Notes: a model not told the origin generated them from the letters alone. Shown: positions 47,394 through 59,640, counted from the stretch's first letter. The stretch: DNA of 64,000 bases from Tamarix chinensis (GCA_030549775.1 CM060173.1:68101867-68165866); one strand, 5' to 3'. Translations and numbers: made by a program.

Positions 47394-48435
47394 ATGGATA
47401 ATATTTGTGTATGGAATATCAAAGGGTTCAATGGACCCTCGAAAAAGAGTGAGGTCTCTCACTTCTGTAAGATGCATGGGATTTGTTTGTTGGCCCTTAT
47501 TGAAACTAAAGTGAGACTTACTAATGCGGATGGTATCAAAAACTCAGTGTTTCCTAACTGGAATTTTATTCACAATTTAAATGATGATGCCCAGGACAGA
47601 ATCTAGGTCTTATGGAAGGCGAATATGTTTGACATACAATGTATCTCCATGTCTACTCAATTTATTCACTAGTATGTTACTCACCTTGCAACTCAAAAGT
47701 AGTTCTTCGCCACCTTTGTCTATAGGTTCAATCGAGGTCAAGACAATAGTGAGCTTTGGTCTTCTATTCTTCATTTTGCTGCTCAGATAAGATCTCCGTG
47801 GATTCTGTCTGGTGATTTCAATTGTGTTCTCACAACAGATGATAGAATTGGAAGTGCTCCCATTACATATACTGAAACTTGTGCCTTTGAATCATGCATT
47901 AAAGATTTTGGTCTAGCTAAAATGAAGAGATATGGTCCACATTTCACTTGGTGTAATAAACAACCAGGAGAGGATCATGTTTATTCAAAGTTGGATTGGA
48001 CACTCATCAATGAACATTGGAGTGATTCTTTTTTATAACTCTTTCATGCATTATCTCCCTGAGCTAACCTCATACCATACTCCTACTGTCATCACTTTTC
48101 AGGATACTCCCACAGTTGGCACAAGACCTTTTAAATTTTTTGATATGCGGTCGGATCATCCAAATTTTCACCATATTGTGCAGTTTGGATGGGTGAACTC
48201 CAAATCTAACTCTATCTCTCTAAATGAGATCTTGAAGAGACAGAAAATCCTTCAAAAGGAGTTCCACATGTTGAAAAGATACTGTTATGGAGATAGTCAG
48301 CTGCGAGTTGCCGAGGCAAAAGACCAGTTAGAGAAATGTCAAGGACTCCTTCATGAATCCCCTCAAGACACAAGTTTGTAGATGGAAGAGAAGCATTATC
48401 TTGATGAGTATCGCAAACGCCTTCTAATGAGTTCA
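47394..48435 (+). pseudogene. LINE endonuclease domain and linker
   Basis: MDNICVWNIKGFNGPSKKSE (47394) opens an AP-type endonuclease with LLALIETKV, IRSPWILSGDFNCVL (catalytic Asp/Asn near 47812-47823), GPHFTWCN and KLDWTLIN. A linker with RPFKFFDMRSDHPNF, RQKILQKEFH and LDEYRKRLLMSS follows. Stops at 47604 and frameshifts near 47600 and 48030 break the frame. The endonuclease would nick target DNA for target-primed reverse transcription. It is interrupted at about 48436 and resumes at 50190. Confidence 0.9.
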
Positions 48436-48436
48436 T

Positions 48437-50191
48437 ATTTTGACACATTTTATACCTTTATAATCTTAGTTTTTGGTAGTTTATTTAGCTAATATAGGGG
48501 AATAATTATTGTTTTATGCTTAAGTAGTAAAAATTGCATAAATATTATTATTTGAGCTAAAATGATAAAATTTAAGTAAATTTAGAATAAAATATTATTT
48601 ATTAATTTTTATTAATTGTATTTTGCAAGTTTTGTTTATAAGTAAAAGAAAAATATTAAAAAAAATAAAACAAAATAAAAAAGAAATAAGACCTTTGGAC
48701 CAATGGACGAAGGCTGAAGGCCGAAGGCCCAAAGGCCTGGAACAAACCAAACGGAGCGTTGCGGGAGAAAGCAGCAGTCAGCCAAAAGGGCTGACGCGGA
48801 AAGGTAGGGCAGAGCGGCATGTTAATAAATAGAGTAGGGGGCCTGCGGCAGAGAAAAGAAGAGGAGGCTCGGGCGAGAGCCAAAGGGGATGGTAGAAGGT
48901 AGAAGACAGAGCCTTTCGAGGCTCTGTGGAGGACGACGCACAGAAATAGAGCCACACGGAGAACAAGGCCAACGCACGGAAGGAGAGGCACGGAACGAGC
49001 AGCCTCCATCAGCCGTCAGTGTCAGGTGCCAGCCGGAAAAAGAAAAAGAAGAAAAGAATTGTTGCGCAGAAATCAAAGCAGCAAAGGAAGAGAGAATAAG
49101 AAGAAATTTTATACCGGTAGAATTTATTTGAGATAAAATTAATTTTTATCTTAATAAATTCTTGATCTTTTATCCACAATTAATTCCGGTTATTTCTTTC
49201 TCTTATTTTGAATTTATATTTTAGATATATATTTTTGTGTAATTAACTCTTTAATTATGAGTGGCTGATTATTTATTGTTAGGGAATAATTTGAAACCCT
49301 AGATTAGGATTTGAATTATAATTTTATTTTCCTTGTTTCGTGAGATTGTTTCTTGACTCTATGTTAACTTCTATCGTTTATATGTATGATTCTGTCAAGT
49401 ATAGTTTATTTGGTGCATGCCTTGTTCTGGTTCCTCATAAGTGACAGTATGTAGGATTATTTGCCTGCGAGGTGGCCATCTAAATATACTAGAATTTATA
49501 TGTATAAATTGCAGCTAGGTTAGATAACAATTCACCTAATCTTTTGTGATTCTAACCGAAGTGGTAAAACGTTTCGATACGTGTGGGTCAAGGAAAGGAA
49601 ATACAGCTAGACATGCGTTTTGTACTAGTCTGGGTACTTAGATTGACAGTCTTCCACTTGCACTTAATGCATTAAATCTAGTTAAATATAGGAGCTGCTT
49701 GTAGCTGCTATACTGCTAGTATTTAATAGGGTTAATATAGGCACGTGATCGTATTAATTAATTAAGGGAAGTAATATAAGGTGTATGGACCTGCGTTTGG
49801 TGTACAACTTGGTCGATCTCATTCTCACGATTAAATATTGACTTAGAAATAAATATTATATTATGACCTAATCTAGTGGTGGATTTTTATCTCCCTAACA
49901 TATTTCTCATATCTTCGGGTTTCTCATTATTTTCATTATTTTTATTATTAGTTTATTTGATTTTATTTATTCCTTTTATTATTTTTATTTTTATAAACCC
50001 CCATTAATATTTTTCTTATTTATTTATTCTATGTTATTTAGGATTTTTATTTTTAGTTTTAGTTTTATTTGCAAGCTAGTTAGATAGAGGTGAGCCCTCT
50101 CAATCCCCGGCTAGAACAATACCCTTATTTACCAGTGCTACAAGTGACAACAAGAGGGTTTAAATTGCGTGCCGACTAAGGTCACACCACC
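48437..50191 (+). mobile_element. Solo-LTR-like insertion in the LINE
   Basis: Non-LINE DNA of about 1.75 kb splits the LINE reading. TTCAT is present at 48432-48436 and 50192-50196 as a possible 5-bp target duplication. The insert has a GC-rich tract (48690-49080) and ends with CTCTCAATCCCCGGCTAGAA, TACCAGTGCTACAAGTGACA and GCGTGCCGACTAAGGTC. This resembles the 3' end of long Athila/Tat-type LTRs (..ACGATACCC..ACT.GCTACTA..GCGACC..). No coding domain; overlapping frames at 48623-49131 are compositional. Exact termini are uncertain, as neither end gives a clean TG..CA at the duplication. Confidence 0.5.
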
Positions 50192-52560
50192 TTCATAACC
50201 TTACTAGCTTCCTCAAGCAGAAGAGTAAGGTTGACTTGTTCACTATGGGGGATGATAACACTAAATATTTCCACTCAGTCATCAAGAAAAGAAGAGCTCA
50301 TAATACAATCCACGCTATTATGACACCTGATGGTAGATGGGTTTCAGAGACAAATCAAGTTACTGAGGTCTTCATTGACTATTATCGACAGCTCCTTGGC
50401 ACCCCTGCTACTACATCTGGTGATATGATTGTTCTGCTATTCAGATGGGTCATATTCTTACTCTTGATGACCAAATTCAGATGACTAGGTCCTCACTTCC
50501 AAGGAAGTGAAAGATCCACTTTTGAGTATTCCTACAATGAAGAGCCCCGATCTAGATGGTTTCAACAGTTGTTTTTACAAGCTACATGGGATATCATTAG
50601 AGATGACATCTATAAGTCCATCTTATAATTCTTCAAATATGGTACTCTCTCTATTCAGTTAAATGAAACTATCATCTCTCTAATCCCTAAAAGGAATGAT
50701 GCTTGTTCCCCCAAGGATTATAGACCTATTGTTTGTTGTAATACTCTATATAAGGTCATTTCTAAAATGATATGCTCAAGACTCAGTTCTGTTCTCCCTA
50801 AATTGGTAGATGAGAACCAGGGTGCCTTTGTAGGTGGTAGGTATATCAGACACAATATTCTTATTACCCAAAGCCTCCTTCGGTTGTAGAACAGAAAAAA
50901 GGTATCTCTAAGATGTATGATGAAGATTGATCTTCAAAACGATTATGATATAGTTAATTGGAGATTCATTGGACATCTGCTCATAGCTCTAAATTTTCCA
51001 CCTGAATTTAAAAATTGGATCATGGGATGTGTGACAAAGCTAAGATATTTTTTTCCCATCAACGGTCATCTTCATGGTTACCTTAAGGGAGGAAAGGGTA
51101 TTAAGGAGGGTGATCCGATCTCTCCTATACTTTTTGTCCTAGTTATGGAGTATCTGACGAGAGTTCTCAAACAAATGACAGCTACTATGACTTTCAAACA
51201 TCATCCTCTTTGTCACAGGCTTAATATTGTTAATCTTTCCTTTGCTGATGATCTGATGCTTTTTTGTAAAGCTGATGTTGATACTGTCAGGACTCTTATG
51301 GGGAAATTTACCTATTTCTCAAAATTCACAGGTCTAACCCCCAACTTGGAGAAATATCAGGTCTTCATTTTAGGTACTAGTGATGATGTCAAGCGTACCA
51401 TCATTGATATCAGTGGGTTTAGTGCTGGCTCATTTCCCATGAAGTATCTTGGCATGTATATTTATTCTCGTAAATGGTCCAAACTTGACTGCCAGTTCTT
51501 AGTAGAAAAAATGATAGCAAAAATTTAGTCTTGGTCTTCTCGGCACTTGTCTTATGCTGGTTGGGCTCAACTGATTAATTATGTTTTATACTCCATCCAT
51601 GCATACTGGGCCTCTATCTTTATGATCCCTCAATCAGTGATCAACAAGATTAACCAAACTTGTATCAACTTCTTATGGGGGTAATCTACTGGAAGATCTC
51701 GTATCCCTTTGGTAGCTTGGCACAAAATTTTTCTCCCTAAGAAATTTGGGGGGCTTGGTTTCAGGAATTGTAAGCTCTAGAAAATTTTTGCCTTGGCTAA
51801 GTACACCTAGACTATCACTCATAACCAAGAATGTCTCTGGGTCAGATGGATTCACCACATCTACCTAAAGGGTAGGCATTTGGATGACTACAACCCCCTT
51901 TTGGATGCTTGCTAGTATTGGAAGAGACTTGTTAAAATCTTCTATAAATATCCACACTATCTCTCAATTAATATGGAAAAGCCTAAGTACAGCATAAAAA
52001 AGGCTTATCTTAAATTAATTGGAGAGTGTGAGGTTTTTAAGGCCCACAAAGCTATTTGGACCAAAGTGGTCCACCCTCGTCATGCCTTCTTCCTATGGTT
52101 AGCACTGCATAGGAAAATACTCACGAAAGACAAGATCCTTCATTCTAGAGTGGGAGAGGAATCTCCCTTATGTGTTTTATGTGATCAGCATGATGAGTCC
52201 ACTAAGCACTTGTTCTTTGAGTGCAATTTTAGCAAGAGCCTCTGTGATGTCATGCAGGATTGGATTGGCAGCGACTTATGGCCTAAGCCTTATGTGGAAT
52301 GGATACATTGGATTCAATCTCTACATGAGTGGAAGATGGATGATGCAATTCTCATTTCCATTCTAGCAACTTTGATTTATTATATCTAGAGAGACAGAAA
52401 CCTTTTCGCACATACTTCAAAACGTAATCCAATCTCCCACACAGCTGATTGGATTAAACATAATGTTAAGACTAGAGTCATGCATCTTGCTAGGAAAAAG
52501 AAGGGGAGGATTCCAAGTAATATTTTTCCTAGGTTAAGCTACTAGATGTTGGGATCCTAA
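50192..52560 (+). pseudogene. LINE reverse transcriptase and zf-RVT domain
   Basis: Resumes with FLKQKSKVDLFTMGDDNTKY and FHSVIKKRR. The RT blocks follow: KDYRPIVCCNTLYKVISKM, ENQGAFVGGR, KIDLQNDYDIVNW, GIKEGDPISPILFVLVMEYL, the catalytic LSFADDLMLF (51235-51264), KYLGMYI and LNYVLYSIHAYWAS-like. The C-terminal zinc-binding RT-associated region has KAIWTKVVHPRHAFFLWLAL and PLCVLCDQHDESTKHLFFEC (51973-52389). Stops at 50887, 51526, 51681, 52387 and others, plus frameshifts, inactivate it. It ends near MLGS at 52545-52556, with a short 3' UTR. Family: plant L1-type LINE. Confidence 0.95.
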
Positions 52561-52569
52561 GGTATGGGT

Positions 52570-53135
52570 CTGTCATACCTAGGCTTGTCAGTGTACAGTT
52601 GGTATATTTTTGGTTGAATTAATATGTAGCAGTTTTATACCAAATATATATATATATATACATATATATATAATATTTCAATATAATAAAATAATAATAA
52701 TAATTAAGTTATAACACATTAATAAAACATTCTTCAAGCAAAATCCAAAAAGTTGGTCCAACACTAGCAAGAGAAAATGCATCTAGTGAGAAACGTACGA
52801 CACCTACAAAATAATCGAAATTAAGCCCAAATAACTAAATCAAAGGAACAACAAGAAAACAACGCAAAAAAATAACCCAAAAAATAACACTTTGTGGTGG
52901 AAGAGGTGACGGTAAGGCAGTGTTTCAAATTCTAAATTCAAACAACTTACTAAATAGAATAACAAATGCATAAATACAATAAATTAATAAAGGAAATACA
53001 AAATTGACAATAAAACTAATCTCCAAAATTAAGTCAAAGTGTAGAGAGAGAATCAACATGGAGGAGAGAGTGTGTGGCGGTGGAGAAGATGAAATAGTGA
53101 GCAAGGAAAAAAAATTATACGCGGAGTTTTAAATG
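52570..53135. other. Non-coding DNA inside the CACTA bracket
   Basis: (TA)n near 52647-52672 may mark the LINE 3' tail. Then comes an A/G-rich segment (52900-53130) like the one at 4.05-4.26 kb, followed by the subterminal repeats. Confidence 0.4.
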
Positions 53136-53587
53136 ACTCATAGGGATGATAGTTGTCATTGCTATATGTACCATATAACTATCACAACTAAAATATGTAT
53201 ACATTACACATAATCCTTATTGTCACTGAAGAGGCCTATAAAGACGATAATGTTGATGCTATAAAAAAATTTATTAACACTTTTTTGAGATAGAAAGCTA
53301 TCCATTTTTTTTTCATAAACCTTTTCACAGCTACAAGGATCATTAGTGACGATTATTGTCACTATAGGTTATTTGGTAAAAAAAAATCTAGAGAAAAAAA
53401 ATTCCCGCTTTATTTATAGCTACAACATGTTATCGCTATAAATTTATAGCAATGACTATTTCCCTCAAGTTGGGTGAAGTCACTGATATATTTTTAGCCA
53501 CGATTTATCATCGCTATTTTTTTTTGTGATAACAACATGATTTCATCACTACAACCGTCATCACTAAAATTCTTTTTTCTAGTAGTG

Positions 53588-55078
53588 TTGGAGTAAGCAT
53601 ATAAATTCCTAAGCATGCCTATCTAATATATACATAAGATCATCATAGCATGAATCAACACTCACGGTAAGTAATAATCATGGCACCTACAAAATGAAAA
53701 TTCTAACCCTACAACATATAAATACTAAATCATGTAAAACTAACCCTAATGAATCATGCTAAAATACTAGCATACTATATATCAAAATTTAGATAAAATA
53801 TTCAAGCAACATAATCGAATATTTAGTAGAGCAAGATAATGGTTTGTCAAAGCAACCATGCCTTAACCAAAACCCTAACCTTATAATGTAACATAATCTG
53901 TCACCATTTTACCTATCATCATATGTTCATATTTTCACTTTTAAAAGCATATGAATACATACACAATAATTAAATATAAACATGCTAACATAGATTCCAT
54001 CCGTATAAAAAATGAATTCATCCTATCATTAAATTTTTTTATTAAAAATAAATTTACTTAAGAAAAGTTAAATTCTACTTTCTATTTTTACCCTCACTTT
54101 TTTAATTATATATGTATTAAATATTTTGTTATGTTTTAATGAAGGGTATAAGTGTAATTTAAATACTACTTTTTATTACTTTCTTAAAAAGTGTGTAAAT
54201 TAATAGAATGATAATGTGGAGGGAATAATATATTATAACTCACAAATTGCACATAAGTATCATATTTCAGGCTTCTCACATTTTAACATAAAAAACACAA
54301 AAGTCAATAGCTAAACCCTATCATGCTTCTAATCTTTAAAAATCATTCATGCTCACACCCATAAATTATAACATCTATAAAGTAATGGGATTTAGCTAGA
54401 TCCAAAATTTAACAACAAACATGCAAATTGTCTTCTTCAAGGCCACCACAAGAATTATTGGGATATCCTTAAAAAAAACAATAAAAATTAGAGCAACAAA
54501 AAACAAAATAAAGTAAAAAAAAATCCAAAAGGAAGGAGAGCAATAAACGACAATATGAAATAGGGAAATAAGACATCACCTAAGGAAAAATATTCACAAA
54601 TAACCTAACCTCCCTTATTAAAAAATAAGTAGAGGGTAGATAAAGAAATTATAGAAGACAAAATCAAAGAAACAACGATAGAAGGAAGGGAAAGGTGGTT
54701 AGGGAATAAGAGTAAGGACTTTAGTTTGCTGTAAATCAATAGATTAGTTAATTACTTTAGAGGGACTTCTATATAATTAACTTTAGATATGAGAAAGAAA
54801 AAAGGTGAGAGCAATATAATTAATAAATTTAGGGATAAAATAATCATTTTACTCGATGATATTTGATTTAATTTTTTAATTCTAATAGAAAATAGATGAT
54901 TATAGTTCACGTAGGGTTACATGGTGTATGTTCTCCTAAATTTAAGATTATTTGATGCATTTATTAAAAAAAACTTAAATTTTTATTGTATACTTCATTT
55001 GAATTCAACGTTATACAATAATAGTTTTCTAAAGAAAATTACATGTAATGTACAAAATACAAATGAGAGTTATGCTTT
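53588..55078. other. AT-rich intergenic, nothing recognised
   Basis: No gene. The style resembles the flank at 43.99-45.24 kb. Confidence 0.4.
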
Positions 55079-55108
55079 GGGGGGCCGGGGGGGTTGGGGA
55101 GGAGTTGG
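55079..55108 (+). other. G-run cluster, possible G-quadruplex
   Basis: Runs of 6, 7 and 4 G, then GG.GG, separated by CC, TT and A within 30 bp. Confidence 0.5.
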
Positions 55109-55162
55109 TTTATTTCTTAGTTGTTATAGATACATATATATAGACTCATAGTAATATTAATA

Positions 55163-55240
55163 CGAAGGGGTCGTATACGGAGCTTAGACTAGGTCAAATA
55201 TATATATTGGGGTCGTATAGGGAGCTAAGACTAGGTTATA
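55163..55240. repeat. Tandem duplication, about 45 bp apart
   Basis: GGGGTCGTATACGGAGCTTA and GGGGTCGTATAGGGAGCTAA, each followed by GACTAGGT and an AT run. Confidence 0.8.
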
Positions 55241-55525
55241 TATATATATATTAAAGCGGTAATGTTCATGAAATGTAGGCCTCCTACGCTCACAACTTTT
55301 TTGCAATAGATTTGGCTCTTTTTAAGATTCTACAGATTTCCTGCCCCCACGTACGAGCGATTTATACTATATTATTGTCATAGCATTATGCCTAAATTAT
55401 TAAGGTTTCTTGTGCTTTTCGTTAAAAAATTGCCGACGTGCTTTTCTGGTGCCATTATTTTGCTTACAAAAACCGTGAAGGCATAATCATTGGGAATCTT
55501 TTGGTATACCTCACATAATTGTAGA

Positions 55526-55684
55526 CACCCATATACTAGATCAATTAACACTTCCAAGGTAGTGTAATTTATAAATTTTTGGGAGTATCGCGGTTAATTA
55601 GTTCGTCAATCACCATTCATGCAACAATATTTTTTGTTGTCCCATATACTAGATCAATTAACTCCTTCAAGGTAGTGTAATTTG
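55526..55684. repeat. Imperfect duplication, about 112 bp apart
   Basis: CCATATACTAGATCAATTAA followed by CACTTCCAAGGTAGTGTAAT at about 55529, and the same with CTCCTTCAAGGTAGTGTAAT at about 55642. Confidence 0.8.
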
Positions 55685-55699
55685 GATCCTTCTACCGTT

Positions 55700-56160
55700 T
55701 CATCACCTGTGTTATTGACCTCAACCCTAGAAAATATATTCTAGAAAAATTATATTTTAATTTTAATTTTTATCCTAATTTTTACTTTAATATATTTATT
55801 TTTAGAAATATAATTGGATTTAGGTAAAACTCAATAACAAAGGACCTAAAATCATATCTATATATAAATGTAAGTAATGTTTAATCCTAAAATTAAATGA
55901 TAATAGAAAGAGTAGGCTGCTAAACTTATGTATCAATCTCATTTCCTTTTATTTATCAATATTCCCTTAAATTAAGTAACACATAACTTTTTCTTACGAG
56001 AAAGATAATACTTCATCGAGTTAACTTTTCATCTTCATTGTGTTGGTGGAAGACACACCATTTATGAAACAACGGAGTATCCTCTCTTTATGCCAACTCG
56101 GCATTTTAAATTGAGTATTAGACAATTTTGTTAAATATTCCAATGATACCTACATGCACT
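55700..56160. other. Intergenic, nothing recognised
   Basis: AT-rich; no gene. Confidence 0.4.
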
Positions 56161-56170
56161 TAAAATTAGA

Positions 56171-56760
56171 CTTTGATACCAAGTCCAAAGAAAATCCACG
56201 GCTGTAAGTGCCTATGACTTGATGTAACAATAAATTAAAAATCTAAGATTAAATTGAGAGAATGATCAGAACACAAGAATAATTGAAAAAACATTGATGA
56301 TCGTTATTACATATAATATTTATAATTACAAGGAGAATTAACAAATTCTCACAATAGTACTTAGTATACAATTATCTTAAAAAATACAAAAGAATAAAAG
56401 AAAAGAGGGCTTGGATAGGTTTGACGACAAACATTTGTAGTTAGGGTTACATATACAACCTAATTACATCTGTACGTAACTAGCACGAGAAAATTGCCAA
56501 AAAAAGGGAAATATGGAGGTATAAAAAAGCAAGAGTATCCTATGCACTCTTTTTAATAGAAATATTGACTTTTTAAAATAATGAAGGGTCAATGAGTACA
56601 AAGAAACATGGGTCGTGTTAACTAACACTCCCTGTGTTATCTCCCTTGGCTTCTGTTTGGCTCTAATCTCCTCCAAACACCAACACAAAATGATCCATAC
56701 TAGACTTCACAAACAAATACAAGTCAGAAACTTATAATATCAACCTTGGTTCAATATTCG
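56171..56760 (-). mobile_element. Candidate minus-strand copia LTR with PBS
   Basis: CTTTGATACCA (56171-56181) is, on the minus strand, TGGTATCAAAG, a copia-type PBS. The sequence to its right (from about 56204) would be the 5' LTR of an element running left. No copia gag was recognised to the left, so this is a remnant at best. The minus frame 56464-56688 lies inside it and has no domain. Confidence 0.3.
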
Positions 56761-57350
56761 TAACAAACTAAGAATAAAAACATAAATGATAATCACAAAC
56801 TCCGAGACCTAAAGAGCCCCTCATGGTGAAATCGCACACATATTTAAAATTGGGATCTAATACGATTTATTAGAAATACAATCGTGTTTAGGCCAAATAT
56901 AAAAAAAAAAAAATCCTCAATACTATATCTATATATAAATCCAAGTGAAGTTTTGACCTAAAATCAAAAAGTAATGGGAGGAATAACTTATTAGACATAT
57001 ATATTAATTTAATTTATTTTTATTGATTAATATGGAACTCTATTGTCATTATTAAGAAGTAAAAACACTATTTTATTATTATTTCACACATATTAAAAAG
57101 TTACATAAATTATTAATTATATCCTTATCAAATATTTTGATTTTTACATGCTTAGGAAAAGTAGAATACTTTTTGCGTTAAAATTTTATAATTACACTAA
57201 TTTTATATCAAAATATATTTACCAAAACACCATTCGGTTGGAGTAATTTTATATAAAAATTACTGAAAAGAATTGCTATTAGCAATGGAAGGAGCAGAAA
57301 TATCAATCGTTAGAGTTAATACGACTATTAACCACGCATTTAATGCTCTT
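56761..57350. other. Intergenic, nothing recognised
   Basis: AT-rich; no gene. Confidence 0.4.
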
Positions 57351-57353
57351 TAA

Positions 57354-57824
57354 GGCTCCGTTTCGATTGGGGTGAATTGAGGTAGGGGTAAACATTAAAA
57401 ATTAACCTAGGTGAAGGGAATGGAGGTGAATCGGGGTGAATATTTTAAAATTCTGTTTGAATGATATTAACCTAACCTGGGTGAATCTAGGTGAATCGGG
57501 GTGAATGCTTTAAAATTTTCATTTAAATTGAGGTGAATGAAGATTATAATAATAAAATAAATGATATTTATACTCTTATATTAAATAAATAAGTCATATT
57601 GAGGGGTATTTTGGTCCTATTAAGTCAAAAATTTACGTATTCTTCTACCTTCACCTCCTTACCCCCGAAATCAGAGGTTAATAAAAACAAGGTTAATCGA
57701 GGTGAATGGAGGTGAAACATTAACCTCGATTCACCCAGGTAAAATTATTAACCTGATATCCAAACGATGTGAATCAATTCATTCACCTCCATTAACCTCC
57801 TTCCACCCCAAAACAAACAGACCA
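57354..57824. mobile_element. Tourist-like MITE (PIF/Harbinger type)
   Basis: 471 bp flanked by TAA at 57351-57353 and 57825-57827. The left end GGCTCCGTTTCGATTGGGGT and the reverse complement of the right end (TGGTCTGTTTGTTTTGGGGT) form imperfect terminal inverted repeats. The interior is partly palindromic, with repeated GGTGAATCGGGGTGAAT and its complement. A TAA/TTA duplication and a GG.C(T)GTTT start fit Tourist-like MITEs. Non-coding. Confidence 0.7.
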
Positions 57825-57884
57825 TAAATCATCAGTTGGCTGCTATAAAAGGATTTCCTTGCAATTTTTTTCCTTCAACAAGCA

Positions 57885-58430
57885 TGCCTTTTTTTGTCGA
57901 TTTTAAAGTCAAGTCTTACGGGTAATCATGTGTGAGACTACAAACGGCAAGGTGTCTGTATTTTATGGGAATTGGAGACAGCCGACGTGCACAAGTGCTA
58001 GAAGCCTAGAAGAAAGCGAATGGCTAAGTAGTGTATGTATGCTAGCGTGATTTTATTCTTGGCTTTGCCTTTTTACAACACCGAAACCCGAAAAGATACA
58101 TAAAGCTGAACTCATTACTATTGGTGAAGGCGCAAAAAGATGACTGGTCCAAGAAATTCGCAGTGCTATAGCCTATAGTAACGCTGCAAGAAAACTCGCT
58201 TGACCGAGGTCCGAATAAAGATCCCCCTAATTTATTCCTAAAATGCCTACCGAGAGAAACTGGGGCTGTGCTAGTGTCTGAATAGGTTTGAACGCGAAAC
58301 ACTAGTTCGGTTTTAACCTAATCGATAAAGCCGGTGCAATGTACCCGAGTCAAGGTAATAAGGACAGCATCAATTCAGAGTTAGCGTAGAGGTGATTATA
58401 GTCCCCACTTATCCGGTGCGTCCCACCTTT
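57885..58430. other. GC-richer block, possible mitochondrial insertion
   Basis: About 545 bp has markedly higher GC and no low-complexity character, unlike both flanks. Phrases such as CGCTTGACCGAGGTCCGAAT and GCCTACCGAGAGAAACTGGG resemble plant mitochondrial intergenic DNA in style. The 86-residue minus frame 58042-58302 has no known domain. Origin is inferred, not proven. Confidence 0.4.
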
Positions 58431-58439
58431 AATACAATA

Positions 58440-59090
58440 TAGAAATAATAAGGTACGTTCTTGATCATTTTTCAAAAAAACTATTATTTTACAAGTTTTA
58501 CTTGAGTACGGTGGAATGGTTATTTTATTTAGATGTACGATACTATTTTTTTTTTACATTTTTTAACCCTTATATACAAAATATGATTACTTTTATAATT
58601 TATAATTTTTATTTCTAAACACAATTTTTTTAGACATTATTTTTATAAATTTCATACCATTTTATTATAAATATATTCAACAAATATAATGAATAAGAAG
58701 TAAAATTTATAATTTTATAATTATTATATATAGATATAATATTATTTTTATAATCATATAATTTTTATCATGTATATTTATTTAGTAAAATAACGTAAAA
58801 CCATACGCATTATGTTATGAACTTAGATATTTTGTTTTGCTGAACTTGTATTTATTATGAATCTAAAGCTCTAAGACTCTACACTAGTGGGAATTTTTTT
58901 TCTGGGTAAAACTAATTAGTAATAAAAAGGAATGTTTGTGTCATATGTTATGAACCTTTGCAAGTTGTGTAATTAATTTATAAGTTTTATGCTATTAATA
59001 TAATCCTATGAACTTAATGAAGCAAATTATGTGGTGAACTAATGTGTGTTATTTGGCAAACATGATCGTATTATGTAATAAACCTGAACT
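58440..59090. other. Very AT-rich intergenic DNA
   Basis: No gene recognised. Confidence 0.5.
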
Positions 59091-59094
59091 GAGA

Positions 59095-59640
59095 TTCTAT
59101 AGCCGAAGTTGGCTCTTGAAAACCTTTATAAGGCTCTAATTTTTGTTCTATCAAGCTTAATTTGTAACATATATATAATAGTAGCAGAAAGATATTATAA
59201 CATTGAAATTATCATTAAATTAATCTAAATTTTATGTCAAAAGAAGGTACTTGAATTATATATATATTTTTTTTCCATCACTAAAGTTGGTCACGAGACA
59301 AAATTTAGTGAAGTTAAAAAATTCTTAAGGTTTCGATTTCTAATCTATCAATTTGTATTTGCATTATACATGTAATAATATTAGGAAAAATAATATAACA
59401 TTAAAAACTTTATTAAATTGATTTAAATTTGATCCCAGAATATTATCTTGAATTTATTATTTTTCTCTAGACCTAAAGTTAGTGGTGAGACTAATATCAA
59501 TGAAAACCCAAAATTTTCTAATGATTATGATTTCTATTCTATCAAGATTGATTTGTATTATTGGTGCAATAGTATTAAGAAAAAAATATTATAATATTGA
59601 TATCATCATTAAATTTATCTAAATTTTATCTTGAAATAAA
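59095..59640. repeat. Tandem repeat, about 195-bp unit, 2.8 copies
   Basis: Anchors CTATCAAGCTTAATTTGTA, CTATCAATTTGTATT and CTATCAAGATTGATTTGTAT lie at about 59148, 59345 and 59539. Each is followed by TATTATAACATTGA-like and CATTAAATTAATCTAAATTT-like stretches and preceded by a GTTGGTCACGAGAC-like stretch. Confidence 0.75.

Larger units (their letters stand above)
45241..53587. mobile_element. CACTA-like element bracketing a LINE (candidate)
   Basis: The left end CACTATGGGAAAATGCATTT (45241) and the reverse complement of the right end, CACTACTAGAAAAAAGAATT (ending 53587), match at about 19 of the first 27 bases. Both flanks carry subterminal motifs of the ATGACTATNGTCGCTATAAA type (45300-45600 and 53140-53570). 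No transposase lies inside, so it would be non-autonomous. Outside triplets TAT and TTG do not match as a target duplication, so the two ends could belong to different copies. Confidence 0.45.

Noticed and set aside
48623..49131. Overlapping open frames on both strands in a GC-rich stretch
   Set aside because: They lie in the solo-LTR-like insertion, have no domain, and are open because the stretch is GC-rich.
58042..58302. 86-residue minus-strand frame as a possible nuclear gene
   Set aside because: No known domain, and it sits in a block that looks like non-coding organelle-derived DNA.
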